Shown: piece after piece, positions 6,883 through 14,700 of the stretch | How positions within the stretch are numbered: position 1 is the stretch's first letter | Layout: every line of letters begins with the position of its first letter | Assembly (NCBI GenBank): GCA_964506005.1 | Contig: CAZDLX010000065.1 | Span: 1-16,930 of the forward strand | Direction: 5' to 3' | Source: UBA3940 sp964506005 | Lineage (GTDB): Bacteria > Chloroflexota > Anaerolineae > Aggregatilineales > UBA3940 | DNA length: 16,930 bases | Program-made: the position numbers and the translations under genes | Notes under the pieces: model-generated | The model's input: only the letters and a program-made list of their open reading frames with translations | Told to the model about the DNA's origin: nothing | Database searches by the model: none

Positions 6883-7656
6883 ATGAGCTACGAGAATATC
6901 ATCGTCGAGGTCCACGACCGGGCGGGGCTGATTCGTCTCAACCGCCCGGATGCCCTCAACGCACTCACGACCGGCCTGATGGCTGAGCTGGCTGACGCCC
7001 TCGCCGTGTTTGATGCCGACCCTGCGGTGGGGGCGGTCGTCATCACTGGCAGCGAGCGCGCCTTCGCCGCAGGGGCGGACATCAAGGAGATGGCCAGCGC
7101 ATCGGCGGTGGACATGCTGAGGCAGGATTACGTCGGCGGCTGGAACGTCGTCGCGGGGATGAATAAGCCGGTCATCGCCGCCGTGTCAGGCTACGCGCTC
7201 GGCGGAGGGTTCGAGCTGGCCCTGATGTGCGACATGATCGTCGCCAGCGAGTCGGCGGTCTTCGGTCTGCCGGAGGTCAACTTGGGCGTCATGCCCGGCG
7301 CGGGCGGCACCCAGCGGCTCGTGCGGGCGGTCGGCAAGGCGCTCGCCATGGAGATGATCCTGAACGACCGCCGCCTCAAGGCGGAGGACGCCTGCCGCTT
7401 CGGCCTGGTGAACCACGTCTACCCCGCCGATCACATGCTGGAGGAAGCGCTCAAGCTGGCGAACCAGATCGCGGCCCGTGCACCGCTGGCGGTGCAGCTT
7501 GCCCGCGAGGCGATCAACAAGGCGTTTGAGATGACGCTCGCCGAGGGGTTAGAATTCGAGCGGCGCAGCTTCTACTTCCTGTTCAGCACTCAGGATCAGA
7601 AAGAGGGTATGGACGCCTTCGTCGAGAAGCGCCCGCCAGAGTGGAAGGGCGAGTAG
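6883..7656 (+). CDS. Enoyl-CoA hydratase (crotonase family)
   Basis: This 257-residue cytoplasmic protein is a crotonase-fold enzyme that most likely hydrates trans-2-enoyl-CoA in beta-oxidation or a related acyl-CoA degradation route. Substrate/oxyanion segments are FAAGADIKEM (residues 61-70) and GYALGGG (103-109). Both catalytic glutamates of true hydratases are present: Glu111 in GGGFELALMCD and Glu131 in FGLPEVNLG, followed by MPGAGGTQRL (137-146). The C-terminal helix ends EKRPPEWKGE, as is usual. Retention of both Glu residues argues for hydratase rather than isomerase or dehalogenase activity. AGGAG at 6873-6877 supports the ATG. The next gene begins 32 nt downstream on the same strand, so the two are probably one transcript. 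No acyl-CoA dehydrogenase or thiolase is nearby. Confidence 0.93.
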   Translation: MSYENIIVEVHDRAGLIRLNRPDALNALTTGLMAELADALAVFDADPAVGAVVITGSERAFAAGADIKEMASASAVDMLRQDYVGGWNVVAGMNKPVIAAVSGYALGGGFELALMCDMIVASESAVFGLPEVNLGVMPGAGGTQRLVRAVGKALAMEMILNDRRLKAEDACRFGLVNHVYPADHMLEEALKLANQIAARAPLAVQLAREAINKAFEMTLAEGLEFERRSFYFLFSTQDQKEGMDAFVEKRPPEWKGE

Positions 7657-7688
7657 CGCCGCCCTCAGCGCAGTCAGAAAGCAGGCCG

Positions 7689-8489
7689 ATGCTCCGGAAG
7701 CTCACCGCGCGAGATATCCAGCAGCACCTCGAAGAGACGCTCGGCGTCCACGCCGGGCTGGACGTGATCGCGCACGTTAACCTCGAAGCGCTGGGGCCCG
7801 TCGAAGGGGGCGCGGCAGCAGTTTCGGAGGCTATTTTCGGGGCGGCGGGTACCGTCGTGATGCCGGCCTTTACCTACCACACGCAGATCGTCCCGCGGAC
7901 CGGGCCGTACAACAACGGAATGCTCTACGGCACCGGCGACGGGCTGAATGCCCGCGCGGCGATCTTCCGCGCCGACCTGCCCATCCACCCCGACTGCGGC
8001 TCCGTCGCGGAGGCGTTCCGTCGCGAGCCGGGCACGCTGCGCAGCCTGCACCCGATCCTGTCGTTCGTGGCGAGAGGGCCGCACGCGCGGGCCATCCTTG
8101 CTTCGCAGACTGCTCGCAACCCTCTCGGGCCAATCGCCGCACTGGAGGCGCGCGGCGGGGCGGTGCTGCTGATGGGCGTGGACCAGCGTCACAACTTCGC
8201 GCTGCACCTGGCCGAGCAGCGCGCCGGGCGGCGGACGTTCACCCGCTGGGCGCTGACGGCCAACGCCGTGCAGGAGCTGCCGAATATCCCCGGCTGCATG
8301 GACGGCTTTAATGCCATCTGGCGCGACCTGATGACCATGACGCAGGTCGCGCAGATTGGCCTCGCCCGCTGCGAGCTGATCTCGCTGCGCCCGCTGCTGG
8401 CCTATACCGAGGAGCGCATCTGCGCCGACCCCGACTTCATGCTGTGCGACAAGCCGGGCTGCCTGAGCTGCCGCGCGCGGGAGGAGTGA
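7689..8489 (+). CDS. Aminoglycoside N(3)-acetyltransferase-like protein (Antibiotic_NAT family)
   Basis: This 266-residue protein matches the AAC(3)/FrbF-type acetyl-CoA-dependent N-acetyltransferase family. Recognisable blocks are VMPAFTY (57-63), RSLHPILSFVARG (118-130), NPLGPIAAL (144-152) and LLMGVDQRHNFALHLAEQ (160-177), which carries the family His173 and Glu176. Members acetylate the 3-amino group of 2-deoxystreptamine drugs, but many chromosomal relatives act on other amines, so resistance should not be assumed. The C-terminus has four cysteines (Cys245, 253, 258, 261; spacing C-x7-C-x4-C-x2-C) that could bind a metal. ATG 7689 is chosen over the longer frame from GTG 7641, which would overlap the hydratase gene; the Shine-Dalgarno sequence (AGG at 7683) is weak. 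It is followed by a repeat-rich gap and convergent sbcD. Confidence 0.85.
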   Translation: MLRKLTARDIQQHLEETLGVHAGLDVIAHVNLEALGPVEGGAAAVSEAIFGAAGTVVMPAFTYHTQIVPRTGPYNNGMLYGTGDGLNARAAIFRADLPIHPDCGSVAEAFRREPGTLRSLHPILSFVARGPHARAILASQTARNPLGPIAALEARGGAVLLMGVDQRHNFALHLAEQRAGRRTFTRWALTANAVQELPNIPGCMDGFNAIWRDLMTMTQVAQIGLARCELISLRPLLAYTEERICADPDFMLCDKPGCLSCRAREE

Positions 8490-8491
8490 GT

Positions 8492-8547
8492 CCACAGATT
8501 ACACGGATGCCACAGAAAAAAGAATGATCCACGAATGGCACTAAGAT
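8492..8547. repeat. Second copy of the 9-nt-periodic CACAG/CACGA repeat
   Basis: It starts three bases after the stop codon at 8489. Three CACRGNNNN units (8493-8519) and two CACNANNNN units (8530-8547) follow the same order as the copy at 5058. The inverted right-hand arm seen there is missing. No coding potential is visible. Confidence 0.65.
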
Positions 8548-8645
8548 AAGAACAATGCCAGGCGCAGGTCTGATTGCGCTCAGCATCACGATCCGCTCCA
8601 CCTCCGTTGTCTTAAGAGCTGCCGCCGGTGCTAACCGGGGTTAAG

Positions 8646-8696
8646 ACCCCCTCTGGCGACGCGAAGCGTCGCCATCTCCCCCTTTCAGGGGGCGAA
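8646..8696 (+). repeat. Two-hairpin palindromic element, copy A
   Basis: ACCCCCTC leads into hairpin 1 (8654-8674), with 9-bp arms TGGCGACGC/GCGTCGCCA and a GAA triloop. A TCT spacer then leads into hairpin 2 (8678-8692), CCCCCT/AGGGGG with a TTC loop, and GCGAAGG ends the element. The same order of parts, on the opposite strand and with other arm sequences, is found in copy B. The flanks of the 412-nt gap (8548-8645 and 8785-8901) show no gene or promoter that I can support. Confidence 0.7.
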
Positions 8697-8736
8697 GGCG
8701 ATGTGTTTGCCTCTGATTTAAACGCGCGGAGAACCA

Positions 8737-8784
8737 CCCTTTGCCCCCTTGAGGGGGAAATGGCCCGTAGGGCCAAAGGGGGTG
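8737..8784 (-). repeat. Two-hairpin palindromic element, copy B (inverted)
   Basis: Read on the minus strand it begins ACCCCCTT and forms hairpin 1 (8775-8761) with arms TGGCCC/GGGCCA. After TTT it forms hairpin 2 (8757-8744) of CCCCC/GGGGG, and it ends GCAAAGG. Conserved parts match copy A almost base for base, while the inner arms of hairpin 1 are different and shorter but still fully paired. A and B point toward each other. Confidence 0.7.
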
Positions 8785-8901
8785 AGAACCTGGTGGACGA
8801 ACCTGGCAGGCCAGCAACTAGGCGCGGCCGGCTTAACATGACTGCCAGGGGCCGGCCTCAGACCGGCTCCTACGCATGTTCTGTGCCCTCTGTGGATCGA
8901 A

Positions 8902-10143
8902 TCAATCGTCCGTAGGGCCGCCAGCCTCGCCCGCGAAGAGGCGCTCGGCGTAGGCCGCCAGCAGCTCGATGCGCTCCGGGTCGATCTGCTTGGTGGCCAG
9001 GAAGCGTTCGAGCAGTTCCCTCTCGGACAACCCCTCCGGGCGCTCGACGCCCAGCCGCGCCCGCACCGGGTAGTCGATGTCGCGCTGGATCGCGGCGACG
9101 AACGCGCAGTCCGAGAGTGCGGCGACGATCTCGCGGTCGCGAATCTTGGGCTCGTTCTCCGGTGTAGCGGTGATGATCAGGCGCACCACGGCGTCCGTCA
9201 GGTCGTGGCGCCCGATTGCCCTGACAACAGCAGCAGTCGGGTCTTCCTCGCCGCGCACGTCCACACGGATGGTCTGGAAGGGCCGCGCGTTAAGCTCGAC
9301 GAACTCGTAGCGCGTCCCGCCGCGAGCGAGCTCCACCCAGCAGAAGCCTTTGGGCGCACCCTCCTCGCCGAAGTCGATGCGCTCGATGCTGCCGGAGTAT
9401 ACGATGGGCGGGTAGCTGCCCGCGTTGAGGTCCTGGTGGTAGTGGATGTGCCCCAGCGCGACGTAATCCCACACCGGGTCCAGCAGCGCGCTCTTCATCA
9501 CCGCCACGTCGCGGCCCAGCATGATGTCCTTCTCAGAGCCCAGCCGCGCACCCGACACGGTGAAATGACCGGTGAGCACGGCGGGGATGTCCGGGTCGAC
9601 CTGCTCCGCGAGGTTGCGGATCAGCATCTCGACCTGCTGGCGGAGCAGCTCGTCCACCCTGCCGACGCTGAGACCGCGCGTGCTGAGCTCGCCCAGCAGG
9701 CGCTGGCGCATCGGGTAGGGTACCGTGGCGACCTGCACCGGGCCGCGCTTCGTCTCGATGGTGTGCAGGGCGTCGGTGCGCCCCACGATCACGCCGCCGA
9801 CTTCCAGCGTGTGGAAGATCTCGACGCTGGAGGCTTTCTGCACCATTGAGGGGATATCGTGATTGCCGACGAGCACCACCACCGGGCACTGGTCGGAGAG
9901 CCGCTTGATGCGCCGCGCGAACTCGCGCACGTAAGTGGGGTCCGGGGTGCGGGTCTTGAATGCGTCGCCCGCAAAGATGACGAGGTCGGCATCGTTTTCC
10001 TCGGCATACTCGGCGATCTCGTTCATACGGCGGATGAAGTCCATCACCCGGCTACTGATGCCCGTGCTCCGGTCGATGCCGCCGTAGTTCTCCATGCCGA
10101 TGTGAACATCGGCGAAGTGCAGCAGGCGAATTGGGTCTGTCAC
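8902..10143 (-). CDS. sbcD: SbcD/Mre11-type DNA double-strand-break nuclease subunit
   Basis: This 413-residue calcineurin-like metallophosphoesterase has the five metal-binding motifs of SbcD/Mre11: FADVHIG (Asp12, His14), AGDAF (Asp60), GNHD (Asn94-Asp96), GHF (His193) and GHIH (His232, His234). A capping region runs to about residue 400. SbcD with the SMC-like ATPase SbcC cleaves hairpins and blocked DNA ends. The usual GDxFD is GDAFK here, so the residue after the motif differs. The GTG start at 10143 has GGGAG six bases upstream. The gene follows the DUF3054 gene by 41 nt on the same strand, likely one transcript. No sbcC follows: downstream lie only palindromic repeats and a convergent gene. 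Role in repair is by family; the partner must be encoded elsewhere, or the protein works alone. Confidence 0.9.
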   Translation of the reverse strand: MTDPIRLLHFADVHIGMENYGGIDRSTGISSRVMDFIRRMNEIAEYAEENDADLVIFAGDAFKTRTPDPTYVREFARRIKRLSDQCPVVVLVGNHDIPSMVQKASSVEIFHTLEVGGVIVGRTDALHTIETKRGPVQVATVPYPMRQRLLGELSTRGLSVGRVDELLRQQVEMLIRNLAEQVDPDIPAVLTGHFTVSGARLGSEKDIMLGRDVAVMKSALLDPVWDYVALGHIHYHQDLNAGSYPPIVYSGSIERIDFGEEGAPKGFCWVELARGGTRYEFVELNARPFQTIRVDVRGEEDPTAAVVRAIGRHDLTDAVVRLIITATPENEPKIRDREIVAALSDCAFVAAIQRDIDYPVRARLGVERPEGLSERELLERFLATKQIDPERIELLAAYAERLFAGEAGGPTDD

Positions 10144-10184
10144 GATGCGCTCCCGTTAATCAAGGTGAAGCGGGTTGGTCGAGG

Positions 10185-10625
10185 TCAGGGCAGCTCGGGC
10201 CACCACAGCCGGCGCAGCCGCGACCAGGCGAAACGCCACACCAGCATGGCGAGCGTGCTGGTCGCGGTCGCGACGAGGACGAACGTCCAGATGATAGGCC
10301 TGTTCAGCCACACGGCGCGCAGCGCCACGCCGAACGGCCCGGCGATCAGCCCTGCCAGCAGCGTGCGCAGCAGCACCCGCCCCGGCGGGTACAGTGCTCT
10401 GCCGGTGTACAGGCCGACGGCGGCGCCGGTCAGCAGCCAGGCCACAGCGAATGGAGCCGCCGTGTTCAGGACGGCGAGCAGCGGCCCCTCGCCGGCGTCC
10501 ATATTGTGGCTTGAGCGGCCCAGAGCCGCGAAGATGATGAGGGCGATGAGATCCCCGACTGCCAGCGCGATGAGCTCCCAGCGTGGCAGCCAGTCTGGCC
10601 CAAACCGCCTATCCTGAACGGTCAC
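10185..10625 (-). CDS. DUF3054 family membrane protein
   Basis: This 146-residue protein has four hydrophobic segments, about residues 17-35, 50-72, 82-102 and 110-130. GDLIALIIFAALGRSSHN (24-41) and the AAPFAVAWLLTGAAVGLY stretch (56-73) match the DUF3054 family of small four-helix membrane proteins of unknown function. The start is GTG at 10625, with AGGAGG eight bases upstream on the minus strand. An out-of-frame ATG in between gives only a seven-codon frame. The gene heads a two-gene unit with sbcD and is divergent from the sigma-factor gene. It ends WWPELP, with a basic stretch before that on what should be the cytoplasmic side. No functional link to the nuclease is known. Confidence 0.82.
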   Translation of the reverse strand: MTVQDRRFGPDWLPRWELIALAVGDLIALIIFAALGRSSHNMDAGEGPLLAVLNTAAPFAVAWLLTGAAVGLYTGRALYPPGRVLLRTLLAGLIAGPFGVALRAVWLNRPIIWTFVLVATATSTLAMLVWRFAWSRLRRLWWPELP

Positions 10626-10665
10626 CGGGCATGCCTCCTGGTTGGATGTGTGGCACTTTCCGGTG

Positions 10666-10674
10666 AGTATACCA
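10666..10674 (-). promoter_or_regulatory. Putative extended -10 promoter of the DUF3054-sbcD unit
   Basis: On the minus strand TGG precedes TATACT (5 of 6 match). The predicted start is near 10659, about 34 nt before the GTG at 10625. No convincing -35 hexamer is found at 16-18 nt, as expected if the TGN extension replaces it. Confidence 0.5.
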
Positions 10675-10767
10675 CCTCAGAACAGGTGTGCCATCGCGCG
10701 GTGGGCCGGTGTCGCAGACCCGGCAGAGGTTCGGAATATCCCGACCTGCGCGCTTTGCGAGATCGTG

Positions 10768-10773
10768 TAGAAT
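10768..10773 (+). promoter_or_regulatory. Possible -10 element of the sigma-factor gene
   Basis: TAGAAT matches the -10 consensus at 5 of 6 positions and would start a transcript near 10780, about 49 nt before the ATG at 10829. There is no good -35 at the normal distance. An imperfect palindrome (AGGTTCGG against CCGACCT with one bulge) lies just upstream at about 10728-10747 and could be an operator. Confidence 0.3.
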
Positions 10774-10828
10774 AGTGAGTACTGGGCCCCTCACCACGCG
10801 CGGGCACGCGCTGCATAAGTTACCTCAC

Positions 10829-11650
10829 ATGAACGTTGTATTCGACGAGGCGGTGGAGGCGCTGTACACGCAGTGCCTCAGCCGGGCGAACATCATCATA
10901 CCTGCCGAACTGGGCGACGTGTCGCAGAGTACGGTGGCTTTTGCCGCATGGCGGGTAACACAGATCGCGCTGCAGAACCGGCATCGCATACCTGTGGGCG
11001 CGCAGCTTCACCCCGTAACCGGGTACCCGGACGGCTATCTCGACGAGGTCCTCACCATGCTCGCCCGCGAAGGCCCACGGGTGCGCGCCCTCAAGGAACG
11101 AGACAACCGCGCGTGGGAGGAAATTCTCGTCCACCTTGACCGGCGAGTGCGAGCGGGGGCGCGGCACTACTATGCCTTCCTGCCCATCAAGACCCCCTTT
11201 GAGATCGCTGTCCGCGATGCCGTCCAGCACTGCGCCGCCGTGCTGCTGAACCGGCTGGACTCCTACCCGTTCGATACCCCGCTGGAAGCCTGGGTGCAGA
11301 CGCTCATCACGCGGGAGCTCAGTTCGCTCCGCCGCGGGGCAGATTTTCGCCTCAACGCTCTGGCGCGGTCGCTGGAGGCGACGCTCACAGAGGAACCGGA
11401 CAGCCTGCGCATGCTCGACCTGCTCGCCAGTGAGGAAGCCGGCATCGCCTGGCAGTTGTGCGAGGATTACGCCGTGATCCGCAGCTATCTCGATGAGCTG
11501 CCGCCCTCCCAGCGCGAGGTGATCGAGCGGCAGCTTCAGGGTGAGGATACTGCCACAATCGCGGCCCACATGCACCGTACGCGCAACGCCGTGTACTCGC
11601 TCCGGCGCCGGGCCGTGCGGAACCTCCGCGCACTGATCGGCGGGGATTGA
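10829..11650 (+). CDS. Divergent ECF-like RNA polymerase sigma factor
   Basis: This 273-residue protein has a clear sigma-70 region 4 at about residues 215-270: YLDELPPSQREVIERQLQGE, then a helix-turn-helix (TATIAAHMHRTRNAVYSLRRRA). Region 2 is more diverged and is probably residues 92-175, from RDNRAWEEIL to EAWVQTLITRELSSLRRG, where EAWVQTL...ELSSLRR stands for the usual FRAWLYRIARN-type end. About 90 residues of N-terminal sequence precede region 2, more than in a standard ECF factor of 180-200 residues, and match nothing I recognise. No anti-sigma factor gene is adjacent. ATG at 10829 is chosen over upstream in-frame starts, which would run through the promoter region; it has no Shine-Dalgarno sequence. 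It is divergent from DUF3054-sbcD and lies 121 nt before glyQS. Confidence 0.8.
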   Translation: MNVVFDEAVEALYTQCLSRANIIIPAELGDVSQSTVAFAAWRVTQIALQNRHRIPVGAQLHPVTGYPDGYLDEVLTMLAREGPRVRALKERDNRAWEEILVHLDRRVRAGARHYYAFLPIKTPFEIAVRDAVQHCAAVLLNRLDSYPFDTPLEAWVQTLITRELSSLRRGADFRLNALARSLEATLTEEPDSLRMLDLLASEEAGIAWQLCEDYAVIRSYLDELPPSQREVIERQLQGEDTATIAAHMHRTRNAVYSLRRRAVRNLRALIGGD

Positions 11651-11696
11651 GCCCTGCTGCGGCACCGCTCCCTGCTCTCGTAATCTCAACCTGCCG

Positions 11697-11705
11697 TGTT
11701 ACAAT
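11697..11705 (+). promoter_or_regulatory. Putative extended -10 promoter of glyQS
   Basis: TGT precedes TACAAT (5 of 6 match). The predicted start is near 11712, which leaves a leader of about 60 nt before the GTG at 11772. That is too short for a T-box. The -35 region is poor. Confidence 0.5.
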
Positions 11706-11771
11706 CTGCTCCTGCGCCGCGCCGGGTGTGCGGCACGCGTGGAATCTAGCGCCCGCCGGAGGTGTTTTACC

Positions 11772-14700
11772 GTGAGCGAAAGCTTGTCTCTTCAGGAAGT
11801 CATCATGCGCCTGCAGACCTTCTGGTCTGGCCAGGGCTGTGTGATCTGGCAGCCGTACAACGTGCAGGTCGGCGCGGGCACCATGAACCCCGCCACGGCG
11901 CTGCGCGTGCTGGGGCCCGAGCCGTGGCGCGTGGGCTACGTCGAACCCTCGATCCGCCCGGACGATGGCCGCTACGGCGACAACCCCAACCGCATGCAGC
12001 AGCACTACCAGTACCAGGTCATCCTGAAGCCCGACCCCGGCAACCCGCAGGAGCTGTATCTGCAGAGCCTTGAGGCGCTCGGCATCGACCGCCGGCAGCA
12101 CGACATCCGCTTCGTGGAAGACAACTGGGAGTCACCTGCGCTCGGCGCGTGGGGCCTGGGCTGGGAAGTGTGGCTCGACGGGCAGGAGATTACGCAGTTC
12201 ACGTACTTCCAGCAGGCCGGTGGGCAGGTGCTCGACCCCATCTCGGTTGAAATCACCTATGGCCTGGAGCGCATCGTACTGGCGCTGCAGGGCGTGGACT
12301 CGGTGTGGGACATCAGGTGGGCGGAGGGCGTCCACTACGGGGACGTGCTGCTCCAGTCCGAGATCGAGTACTGCCGCTACTATTTTGAAGTCGCGGACGT
12401 GGACAAGCTGCGGGAGGTCTACAACACCTACGAGGCCGAAGCCTACCGGGCGCTAGCCCAGGACCCACCGCTTGTCGTGCCCGCGCACGATTATCTGCTC
12501 AAGTGCTCGCAGCTTTTCAACGTGCTCGACGCGCGCGGGGCAATCGGCGTGGTGGAGCGTGCGGAGTACTTCCGCCGCATGCAGCGGCTGGCCTTGCAGA
12601 ACGCGCAGGCCTACGAGGCGCAGCGCGCGCGGCTGGGCTACCCGTGGCTCCCCGAGGGCTGGTCGGTAGACCCCGAGACGGGCGCGCTGAGCGTGCCCCA
12701 GCCGGATGTCGCAGCGCCCGCCGCCGGGCCCTACCCCGATAAGCCCGCACCGTTCCTGCTGGAGATCGGGACGGAGGAGCTGCCTGCCGCCGACCTCGAT
12801 TCGGCCATCGCGCAGCTTGAGCGCGACGCCGCGCGCCGGCTTGCCGAGGCGCGGTTAGACTACGATGCTCTGCGTGTCACCGGCACGCCGCGCCGCCTCG
12901 TCCTGCTGGTCGAGGGGCTGGCGCCGGCCCAGCGCGCCGAGGAAACGGTACGCCGGGGGCCGCCCGTCCAGGCTGCCTTCGCGCCTGACGGCACGCCGAC
13001 CAGGGCGGCGGAGGGCTTCGCGCGCGGGCAGGGTGTGCCGGTTACCGCGCTGGAGCGTCGCGAGATCGCGGGCGGCGAGTACGTCGTGGCGGTGGTCAAA
13101 GAGGAAGGCCGCCCCGCCGCCGAGGTGCTCGGCGAGCTGCTGCCGGGGCTCGTCGCGGGGCTGCACTTCGACCGCACGATGCGTTGGAATGGAACAGGCG
13201 TTGCCTTCTCCCGGCCCATTCGCTGGTTTGTGGCGCTGCTGGGTGATGGCGTGGTGCCGTTCAGCTACGCAGGGGCCGCCTCGGGGCGGGTGACGCGCGG
13301 CCCGCGCCCGCTCCAGTCGCCGGAGATCGAGGTCGAGAGCCCGCAGGACTACTTCGACCGGCTGGGCGAGATGGGCGTCATCGTGGATCGCGACGCCCGC
13401 CGCGACGCGATCCGCGAGCAGGTCGAGGCGCTGGCGGCCAGCGCCGGCGGGATGGTGCTCGACGACCCCGGGCTGCTGGAGGAGGTGACCAACCTCGTCG
13501 AGCAGCCGACGGCGCTGCTCGGCACCTTCTCCGAGGACTACCTGGAGCTGCCTGATGTCGTGCTGACGACCGTCATGAAGAAGCACCAGCGCTACTTCGC
13601 CGTGGTGGACGAAGCTGGCGCGCTGCTGCCCGTCTTTATCGCCGTGCGCAATGGTGACGACCAGCACCTTGGCACGGTGATCGAGGGCAACGAGCACGTC
13701 ATCCGCGCGCGGTTTGCCGACGCCCGCTTCTTCTTCAACGAGGACCGCCGCCGCCCGCTGGCCGATTACCTGCAGGATCTGCACACGCTGACCTTCCAGG
13801 AGGACATCGGCTCGTACTACGATAAGGCCGCCCGGCTGGAGGGGCTTGCCGCCCGGCTCGGCGCGGTTGTCGGCGTGGATGAGGACCGCGAGTTCGACCT
13901 GCTGCTGCGCGCGGCCCGGCTGGCCAAGGCCGACCTCGCCACGCAGCTCGTCGTCGAGATGACCTCGCTGCAGGGGCTCGTCGGGCGCGAGTACGCCACC
14001 GGCTCGGGCGAACCGCAGGAGGTCGCCGAGGCGATTGCCGAGCACTACCTGCCCCGCTACGCCGGCGACGCCCTGCCCGCCACGCCCATCGGCACGGCGG
14101 TCGCCCTCGCCGACCGGCTGGACAGTCTCGTCGGGCTGTTCGCGGTGGGCCTCCAGCCGACCGGCTCGACAGACCCCTACGGGCTGCGGCGTGCGGCGCT
14201 GGGCATCGTGCAGATCCTCGTCGAGCGCGAGATCAATCTCGACCTGCACCAGGCAGTCGAGTGGGCGGCGCAGGGCTATACGCAGGAACTCGGGCAGAAC
14301 ATCGTCTCCGCGAAGAGCCGGGCCGCCGTGCTTGACTTTATCGGCGGGCGGTTGGCGGGCGTGCTGCGCGAGGTCTTCCCGCACGACGTGGTCGAGGCGG
14401 TGATCGCCGAGCAGGCGCACAACCCCTACCAGGCTTACCGCTACGCTCAGCAGCTTCACGAGTGGACGGCCCGCGAGGACTGGCCCGCCATCCTCGACGC
14501 CTATGCGCGCTGCGCGCGCATCACCCGCAACCTGGACGAGACGTACGATCTGAAGCCGCGCTCGTTTGCCGAGCCCGTGGAGAAGAATCTCTACAAGGCC
14601 TACCAGCAGGCGCAGAAGACGCTGGGGGCGCGCGCGAGCGTGGACGCATTCCTGTCGGCGTTTGAGCCGGTGGTCCCGGCGATCTCGGCCTTCTTCGCCC

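Noticed and set aside
7641..7688. GTG start of the acetyltransferase overlapping the hydratase gene
   Set aside because: The first 16 residues do not look like the family N-terminus; MLRKLTARDI from ATG 7689 fits better.
8628..8915. Short frames on both strands across the palindromic elements (also 8612-8839 minus)
   Set aside because: They are made from the hairpin repeats themselves and lack ribosome sites and recognisable protein character.
10688..10828. N-terminal extension of the sigma factor from an upstream start
   Set aside because: The extra 47 residues are Arg/Pro/Ser-rich, run through the likely promoter at 10768-10773, and would overlap the divergent promoter zone.
11706..11771. 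T-box leader for glycyl-tRNA synthetase
   Set aside because: The leader from the predicted start is only about 60 nt and has no specifier stem or T-box antiterminator sequence.
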